A DNA stretch of 62,000 nt from assembly GCA_905221605.1 (NCBI GenBank), contig CAJNDS010000078.1, forward strand, positions 1-62,000, in the 5' to 3' direction. Below the pieces are notes generated by a model that saw nothing but the letters and a program-made list of their open reading frames with translations, was not told the DNA's origin and made no database searches. Of the stretch, positions 56,573-62,000 are shown piece after piece (within the stretch, counting starts at the first letter, position 1; every line of letters begins with the position of its first letter). Position numbers and translations under genes: made by a program. This DNA comes from Symbiodinium natans (lineage: Eukaryota; Sar; Dinophyceae; Suessiales; Symbiodiniaceae).

Positions 56573-58791
56573 AGGTTTTTAGGCTTTGGGATAGCTTCGG
56601 TTTGCTCGGAGTCACCAGAGGGCCGCTGCCTGAAAGGAACCTCACCAGGCTTTTTGGTGCCTTCAAAGCGCCCGGCCGGCTCCGACAGATAGGGGATAGA
56701 AGGGGCATGAATTCCCAGGAGGCTTTCCTGCGAGGTCCCTCGAGGTTCTTGCCGACGGGGCCCCAGTTGTGCATGGTGCATGTCCCTGCATTCCACTCCT
56801 GCTTGGTTGGGTCTGTGACGGACCGTAGGGACTTTTATTCGCAGGCCCGTGTCTCTGCAGAGCGGGGCCTCAGCAACGCAATCGGCCCTGCTGTTCACCT
56901 CAGCGATCTTGCAGGTACCGCAGCTTACGATGCTTTTCTCCTGAAAGAAGCCTTGCAGAAAAGACGCAAACGGAGGCTCAAAGGTGATGGTCTCGAAGGA
57001 GACAGTCCAAGGTCCATCCTTGCGGGGCCTCCTTCTTCCGTTCATGGCACCTTCCTTGCTCTCCTTCAAGGTGATGCCGGAGGGGTCGAGTATGCAACAG
57101 CAGGTCACGAGGGGCTCCTCCAGACCTTCGGGCTTCTCGACTCTGAGTGGGGCCGTCTCCAGAGCAAACACACTGTCCATGCGCACGGCCCGTGGGACGG
57201 ACTCATAATCGACGATTTCTTCGCTCTTTCGCTAGAGTGCGCCTCTTTCCTCCCAGGCTCCGGCCTTTCTGCTTCAGAGGCAAAGCTTCGAGTCGCAAAG
57301 GCCGCCTATGCGTCCGAACAGCTACCAGGCGCGGACGACAAAGACATCTGGGGCAAGGGACATTTCAAAGTCGCAGGAGCCGAGATTGATTCCAGCGTTG
57401 AGTGTGTTCGAGACGGCCTCACGACCATCGGCTGCCCGGCCAAGAAGAGGCTCGGCCTTGCTGCCCTGTCTATCCGAGCCGCCTGCTGGCCTCTTCTCTC
57501 GTCTGAGCTTTGTTCCATGTTGGCCGGGTCCTGGGTCTCTTGCTTGCTGTATCGGCGCTGTCTAATGTCTTGCCTGGACGGCCTCTTTGCTCTTGGCAAG
57601 TCCATGCCGGACGCCCCTGCGGGTAGTGCAGCTGTGCTCCTTCCTAGAAAAGTGGCAGGGGAGCTCCAGTTGTTAGCTCTTTTGGCGCCTGTCATGTGCA
57701 CGAATGCCTCAGCCAGCCCGGCGGATTTCATCTGCAGCACCGACGCCTCTACAGCTAAAGGAGCCTACTGCAGGAAAGCTGTCGATCCCGAGGCTTCTTT
57801 GCATTGCTGGTTGGCTTCCGACCTAAAAGGCAGGCACATAAGGCTCACTCACCCAGGCGCGACCTCCGAGGTAGTCCATGAGGCCCTAGACTTTGCTGCT
57901 TCCAGCACTTCCTTGTGTCAGCCAGAAACACAGCGGATAAAGAAGCCGTTGGCCTGCACCTACGACTTCCTCCAAATCTGCGGCTCAGGCAGCGTCACAC
58001 AGCACATCCGCTCAAGGGGCCTCTGCTCCGGCCCTGTCATTGACCTGTCCAGGTCAAAGCAATACGATCTGAGCCAGATTCATGTAGTCGAATGGGTTTG
58101 TTTCCTCCTCCAGGATGGGAGGCTCAAGTCGGTCCTGCTGGAACCTCCTTGCGCCACTTTCAGGTGCGCCGCTCGTTCGACATGTCGGTCGTACGACGTC
58201 CCCCTCGGACACTGCAGGAGAGATCCCAAAACCCTAAAGGGAAACTCGCTAGCCTTCGCTGGTTTCATTATCTTCTTGGTCGCCGTCCGCACTGGCACGC
58301 CTGCCCTTCTTGTGCAGCCTCGGCGCTCGAAGATGCGGCGGGTCTCTTTCTGGAGTTGGGTTTTAGGTTTTAAAGGGGTAAGTGAATCCTTGACTTCGCT
58401 TTGTGCGTTTGGGACACCCTATAGGAAAGAACTTGCTCTTCTTGGAAACCTGATAGATATCAGCTTCATACAAAGAAAGTGCCCCGGACAGCACCAGCAC
58501 GTTCGTATCCAGGGTGGACTAGAAAAAGCCACAGCCGTGTCCCAAGACAAATTTGCCGGTGCTGTCGCAAAGACTTTCGCCAAAGCCATCTTCAGCAGAC
58601 CCACGCCCGCAGAGGCTCCCAAGACAGGTCTTGAAAATGTCGCCATTAACGACTTGCTTGTTAGTGGTTCATGGGTCCTAGGAAGGTCCTGGGTTTGGCG
58701 CCGCTCTGCCCACATAAACGTGCTTGAAACCCAGGCCGCCCTCGAGGCCATAAGGATGCCGTCGTCCAAGACGGTGGAGACCTTAAACTGA
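56551..58791 (+). CDS. DIRS-like element reverse transcriptase / RNase H N-part / methyltransferase-like domain
   Basis: About 740 codons in phase 1. RT: RQIGDRRGMNSQEAF (near 56675), SVTDRRDFYSQARVS (near 56812-56857), LLQGDAGGVEYATAGHEGLL (57061-57120) and catalytic GLIIDDFFAL with the Asp pair at 57211-57216. RNase H begins at ICSTDAS with its first Asp at 57742-57744. A separate domain follows with VLLEPPCATFRCAARS (Glu codon at 58141), LLVQPRRSKM and FGTPYRKELALLGN, resembling the DAM-like methyltransferase carried by many DIRS elements. The frame then returns to RNase H at HINVLETQAALEAI (near 58710-58750) and hits TGA at 58789-58791, while the rest of RNase H continues in the -1 frame. 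Confidence 0.85.
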   Translation, partial: NPKGELVKVFRLWDSFGLLGVTRGPLPERNLTRLFGAFKAPGRLRQIGDRRGMNSQEAFLRGPSRFLPTGPQLCMVHVPAFHSCLVGSVTDRRDFYSQARVSAERGLSNAIGPAVHLSDLAGTAAYDAFLLKEALQKRRKRRLKGDGLEGDSPRSILAGPPSSVHGTFLALLQGDAGGVEYATAGHEGLLQTFGLLDSEWGRLQSKHTVHAHGPWDGLIIDDFFALSLECASFLPGSGLSASEAKLRVAKAAYASEQLPGADDKDIWGKGHFKVAGAEIDSSVECVRDGLTTIGCPAKKRLGLAALSIRAACWPLLSSELCSMLAGSWVSCLLYRRCLMSCLDGLFALGKSMPDAPAGSAAVLLPRKVAGELQLLALLAPVMCTNASASPADFICSTDASTAKGAYCRKAVDPEASLHCWLASDLKGRHIRLTHPGATSEVVHEALDFAASSTSLCQPETQRIKKPLACTYDFLQICGSGSVTQHIRSRGLCSGPVIDLSRSKQYDLSQIHVVEWVCFLLQDGRLKSVLLEPPCATFRCAARSTCRSYDVPLGHCRRDPKTLKGNSLAFAGFIIFLVAVRTGTPALLVQPRRSKMRRVSFWSWVLGFKGVSESLTSLCAFGTPYRKELALLGNLIDISFIQRKCPGQHQHVRIQGGLEKATAVSQDKFAGAVAKTFAKAIFSRPTPAEAPKTGLENVAINDLLVSGSWVLGRSWVWRRSAHINVLETQAALEAIRMPSSKTVETLN

Positions 58792-60335
58792 ACCTCCTGC
58801 TGGATTCTGCAGTCGCGCGAGGCGCCTTGGCAAAAGGTCGGAGCTCATCCCACCTTCTGAGGCCCGTCTTGTGTCGAGCTGCGGCTTGGCAAGTAGCGGG
58901 CGGCATTTACGCGGGGTACCATCACGCGCCTACGCGTTTAAACACTGCAGACGATCCCACGAGGGACAGGACCGTCCGTGAGGCCGCCGGCCTTTCGCTT
59001 GTTGCAGTTGCTTCCGACACTTTTCTTTCCAGCCTTCTTGAGCTTGCAAAGCTGAGCGCTCCTGTTGGGGCCTGGTTCCGTCTTGCTTTGCTCCTCAGCT
59101 TTAAGGTTTCAAGGGATAGGGGTTCTTGTCTCCTTAGGGCTGTTGGTTCTAGGTTTAGAGACTCTCTTCCCGAACCCGCCGACCTTAAGAGCCCTAACGC
59201 CCCTAAGTTTCTGCAGGAAGGCCCCCGGCCGCCGCGCCGCGAGTTTGACAGCTCGCTCGGTTACCCTGGTGAGGGCCCCTTGAGCCCCAGAAACCATCAG
59301 GACAGGCAGAGGCAAGGCAGCCGCGCTGGAAGGTCCCTTCCCGAGGGTCGGCCGGTTCTGCTCAGGACCTCCAATAATAGGGATAAGCTGCTCCATGGTT
59401 TTGATGCATGGCTTCGAGTCATCGGATCATCTCTGCAGTTCCTGCTAACCACTGAAGCTTCTCCTGCCGAGACAATCGTGGGATACCTTTGTCGATATGG
59501 CCGTGAGCTTTTTGATGCAGGAAGACCGTACTGGCATTATGCTGAGACTATAAACGCCATTGCAGCAAAAAGGCCGAGTTTGAGGCGTCAGCTTCAGGGT
59601 GCCTGGGACCTCGCTTTTCAGTGGATGTCTTTGGAGCCGCACACTCACCATGTCGCGATGCCGGCTGTAATCTTGCTTTCGATGCTCTCGCTGAGTTTGC
59701 TTTGGGGTTGGAGGCTCGAAGCTGGCATTTTTGCCTTGGCGTGGGGCGGCTTGCTTCGGATAGGTGAGGCAACGGGATCACTGCGCGCCTCTCTAGTCCT
59801 ACCACGCGACGTCCTCTTTGCCAACCCCTACGTTTTGTTGAGGATCGTTGAGCCAAAGACGCGCTTTCGAGCAGCTCGTCATCAGGCTGCAAAGGTCGAC
59901 CAGGAGGATTTGGTGAAATGCATTGACATGGCCTTTGCATCACTTCCAGCATCTTCACGTTTATGGCCGATGTCGTCGCAAACTTTAAGGCGCAGATTCG
60001 ATTCAATCCTTGACAGGCTGGGCGTACCGACGGCAAGGAATCACGCAAGGCCTTTGGACCTTGGATCGTTTAGGCCCGGCGGAGCTACCCACCAGCTCCA
60101 GGTCTCGGAGGATGCTGAGCTGGTGAGAAGGCGTGGGAGATGGATGTCCCACAGGGTCATGGAGGTTTACCTCCAGGAAGTGATGTCGTCAGTATTTTAT
60201 CCAAGTCTTCCAGTCCACGTCAGGGAGAATGTCATGGAGGCTGCAGTGTCTTTTCCAGCTATCTTGGAACAATCCGTACAGTGGACCCGGCAAAAGATCC
60301 CCACCGAAGTATGGTATTCCCTTTGGTGCTGTTAA
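58740..60335 (+). CDS. DIRS-like element RNase H C-part and tyrosine recombinase
   Basis: Phase-0 frame ending at TAA 60333-60335. It first completes RNase H: LLLDSAVARGALAKGRSSS (Asp at 58803-58805) and RLNTADDPTRD near 58935-58970. The tyrosine recombinase follows. Its core-binding part includes AWLRVIGSSLQFLL. The catalytic domain has GGLLRIGEAT (first Arg at 59757-59759), LGSFRPGGATHQLQ (second Arg box, about 60061-60105; the usual His two residues before is Gly here), GRWMSHRVMEVYLQEV with Trp in the H/W position, and the nucleophilic Tyr at 60168-60170. It has no ATG upstream of the RNase H part, so it is probably expressed as a fusion via frameshift, or is separated by a mutation. The enzyme would integrate a circular cDNA. 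Confidence 0.85.
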   Translation, partial: PRGHKDAVVQDGGDLKLNLLLDSAVARGALAKGRSSSHLLRPVLCRAAAWQVAGGIYAGYHHAPTRLNTADDPTRDRTVREAAGLSLVAVASDTFLSSLLELAKLSAPVGAWFRLALLLSFKVSRDRGSCLLRAVGSRFRDSLPEPADLKSPNAPKFLQEGPRPPRREFDSSLGYPGEGPLSPRNHQDRQRQGSRAGRSLPEGRPVLLRTSNNRDKLLHGFDAWLRVIGSSLQFLLTTEASPAETIVGYLCRYGRELFDAGRPYWHYAETINAIAAKRPSLRRQLQGAWDLAFQWMSLEPHTHHVAMPAVILLSMLSLSLLWGWRLEAGIFALAWGGLLRIGEATGSLRASLVLPRDVLFANPYVLLRIVEPKTRFRAARHQAAKVDQEDLVKCIDMAFASLPASSRLWPMSSQTLRRRFDSILDRLGVPTARNHARPLDLGSFRPGGATHQLQVSEDAELVRRRGRWMSHRVMEVYLQEVMSSVFYPSLPVHVRENVMEAAVSFPAILEQSVQWTRQKIPTEVWYSLWCC

Positions 60336-60368
60336 GGTTTCCACTTGCAATGGAGATGATGGGAGATG

Positions 60369-60517
60369 TGGGAGTTTCTTTCTTGCTGGCATTCCCTGGG
60401 CTCGACTTTTGAATGTTTGAGCCTGGGTGCTGGATGTGATATGCCCAGCTGGCAGTGCTAGAGCAAGTGGATAGACTCAAACGCAAGGGTATGAGTGAAA
60501 GAAGGTGCGAGCCTTTG
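60369..60517 (+). repeat. Split direct repeat B1
   Basis: 149 bases, identical to 60598-60746 at an offset of 229. It starts 34 bases after the recombinase stop and ends in CTTTG, which it shares with A2. Confidence 0.92.
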
Positions 60518-60570
60518 AATGTGTAAAGGCGACCTCCGCTGGAATGAAACCTCAAGTCCCTTCTTCAGCT
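60513..60570 (+). repeat. Split direct repeat A2
   Basis: Internal copy of the left end (53413-53470), 58 of 58 identical, overlapping B1 by CTTTG. A 27-base C-rich spacer (60571-60597) separates it from B2. Confidence 0.92.
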
Positions 60571-60597
60571 CCCTCCCGCCCTCCCGCTTACAGTGCC

Positions 60598-60746
60598 TGG
60601 GAGTTTCTTTCTTGCTGGCATTCCCTGGGCTCGACTTTTGAATGTTTGAGCCTGGGTGCTGGATGTGATATGCCCAGCTGGCAGTGCTAGAGCAAGTGGA
60701 TAGACTCAAACGCAAGGGTATGAGTGAAAGAAGGTGCGAGCCTTTG
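60598..60746 (+). repeat. Split direct repeat B2 (right end)
   Basis: 149 bases identical to B1, ending CCTTTG followed by flank TTATACTGCAGC. The predicted unoccupied target is GGTTTACTTTGTTATACTGC. Confidence 0.92.
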
Positions 60747-61275
60747 TTATACTGCAGCTGAGACGTCGAGTTTCATGGATTTTGCAACTGATGGATTCTG
60801 CAACTGTAAGGTCTCTGTTCTGCTTCTTGCGCAGTTTTTTCTCGGAGGCTACAGACATAGCGGGAGAGTGCTTCGCACCCCCATTTTGCCGTTAGGCAAA
60901 GAATCCAAGTAGCACGGAGGAGGCCGACGTACGTTCGCTACGGTACCGGCATGGGTTAATGCCCAATCCGATGCATGTTGTCAACGGTGTCTGACTCGAG
61001 TGCAATGGATTCTCGGCAAGTTCCGGATGGTGTACTCTCTGGCTCCATTGTTGCCGAGGAAAGCGTGCTCTGATGTTCTTTTCATTGTCTGAGTGCTAGA
61101 CTCGCAGTTTTTTACATTGTTCACATCCGGAGACTGCTATTGGACCTATGCTGCGCAAAACCACTCCAGAATGCTCACTGTCACGGCAGTCATGTTGTGT
61201 AGAGTGGTGATGAGTGGTGTGCCGTGTAAGTGCCTGCTCTGGGATCACCGGAAGCTGGCTGACAAGACTGCGCAG
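60747..61275. other. Right flank of the DIRS-like element, no gene supported
   Basis: Unique sequence with short frames only and no motif. Confidence 0.5.
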
Positions 61276-61749
61276 TCAAGCTGACGCATCTAATATTGCT
61301 TCACGAGTTTTTATGCTCAAGACACAGTTGCAACAATCAGGGACTGTTATTGGCGCTGTGGATTTGATGTTCCATTCCTTCTTGATAGTGTTCCACACAC
61401 ACACACACTGACACGCATCCCGAAGTTTCAAGATCCAAGTTGGAGTCCACGTCTTTTGAAATAGCTGTTCACCTAGGGCTTCCAGTGAAGCCTTCAGTAT
61501 CTGCGCTGACAAGCCGTCAGGGCTTAGCGATTTCACACTCAGCTTTTTGATGACCCCACGCAAGTGTCCGGCTCTACCCACCCCGTACCCCCCTTCTACC
61601 CCCACATGGCCAATCAATGATGGCTGCGCCGAGACAGCAAGCGATGCTCCACCAGACCATTTTCTAGTCACGGCTGCCAGACTTTTTTTCCAGTGTGCCC
61701 TGCGCACATGTGGCCGAAAGGCTCCATGGTGAACCACGAAACGTCGCAT
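61276..61749 (-). pseudogene. LINE-type reverse transcriptase fragment
   Basis: An open minus-strand frame of about 157 codons. It carries IKKLSVKSLSPDGLSAQILKAS near 61490-61555, which resembles the RT fingers motif (K-x-K-S-x-G-P-D-G-x-x-A-E-x-L-K) of LINE elements, followed by a TPTWILKLRDA region near 61430-61465. A (CA) microsatellite at 61396-61409 encodes CQCVCVW inside it, so it is not intact. It is from a different LINE family than the 24-35 kb copies. Confidence 0.5.
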
Positions 61750-62000
61750 GTAGTGAACTTGGAGTTTTCCCGCATCCTATCCGGAGAGGACTGGGCAAGC
61801 ATTGAAAAACCCTTCGGAGGCTCAAGGCCTCCACAGGCTCGGAGCACACCGCCCTGGCAGCAACCTCACACAGCCCTCCCGCGGAAGCAGGCCTCCGCAG
61901 CGCCAGCAGAACGGTAGCAGATGACCGCCCGATGGCTCGATCAGCGCTAGGCTGTTTCAACAGCTGAACAATGCCTCGGCTGACAGCTAGGAGCTTGGTC

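Larger units (their letters stand above)
53413..60746 (+). mobile_element. DIRS/Ngaro-like tyrosine-recombinase retrotransposon, full span
   Basis: Defined by split direct repeats. A1 at 53413-53470 equals A2 at 60513-60570 (58 of 58 bases). B1 at 60369-60517 equals B2 at 60598-60746 (149 of 149 bases). The order is A1, ORFs, B1, A2, B2. B1 and A2 share CTTTG (60513-60517), and CTTTG is also the first five bases of A1 and the last five of B2. Coding content in order: small membrane-type ORF, gag-like ORF, RT, RNase H with embedded methyltransferase-like domain, and tyrosine recombinase. The repeat order is known for Ngaro/PAT-type elements. Perfect repeat identity suggests a recent insertion. 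Confidence 0.88.

Overview
The window is a gene-poor, repeat-dominated stretch of eukaryotic nuclear DNA. It is most consistent with a dinoflagellate, for three reasons. It has plant/alga-type TTTAGGG telomeric repeats. It has a DIRS-like retroelement whose RT, RNase H, methyltransferase and tyrosine-recombinase blocks look like those I associate with dinoflagellate genomes. It has several copies of GC-rich non-LTR retrotransposons ending in CCHC plus endonuclease-like domains, and one copia-type gag-protease. The lineage call is an inference from these families; I saw no rRNA, tRNA, spliced-leader sequence or recognisable housekeeping gene.

Layout. 1-0.8 kb: CA/CACG simple repeats. 0.8-2.3 kb: a cluster of long imperfect hairpins, several sharing a loop motif. 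2.35-11.4 kb: many short telomere-repeat arrays in both orientations separated by unique spacers, with two MITE-like inverted-repeat elements and a CTA triplet tract. 11.6-13.8 kb: an AT-rich satellite of about 236-bp units whose right arm is inverted. 13.8-14.2 kb: CTCCTAAG-type short repeats. 14.9-22.4 kb: a tandem duplication of a roughly 2.95-kb unit; the second copy carries a 1.7-kb insertion absent from the first. 23-24.1 kb: small tandem duplication and CT/GA tracts.

24.5-35 kb: a nest of non-LTR retrotransposon fragments on both strands. One has a 17-bp target-site duplication, and removing it restores a 199-codon ORF. Another has the structure expected of twin priming (5' inversion). 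35-50 kb: mostly anonymous sequence with simple repeats (TTTC, CTG/CCG) and a few weak candidate exons. 50.4-52.9 kb: a decayed copia-type gag-protease. 53.4-60.75 kb: the best-preserved object, a DIRS/Ngaro-like retroelement of about 7.3 kb. It has split direct repeats in the A1-ORFs-B1-A2-B2 order and codes for a small membrane-type protein, a gag-like protein, RT-RNase H-methyltransferase and a tyrosine recombinase. 61.3-61.7 kb: a fragment of another LINE-type RT.

The genes do not form a host pathway. What can be read is mobile-element biology: one element that integrates by tyrosine recombinase, others by target-primed reverse transcription, on a background of telomere-like and satellite DNA. 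Coordinates of degenerate element ends are approximate.
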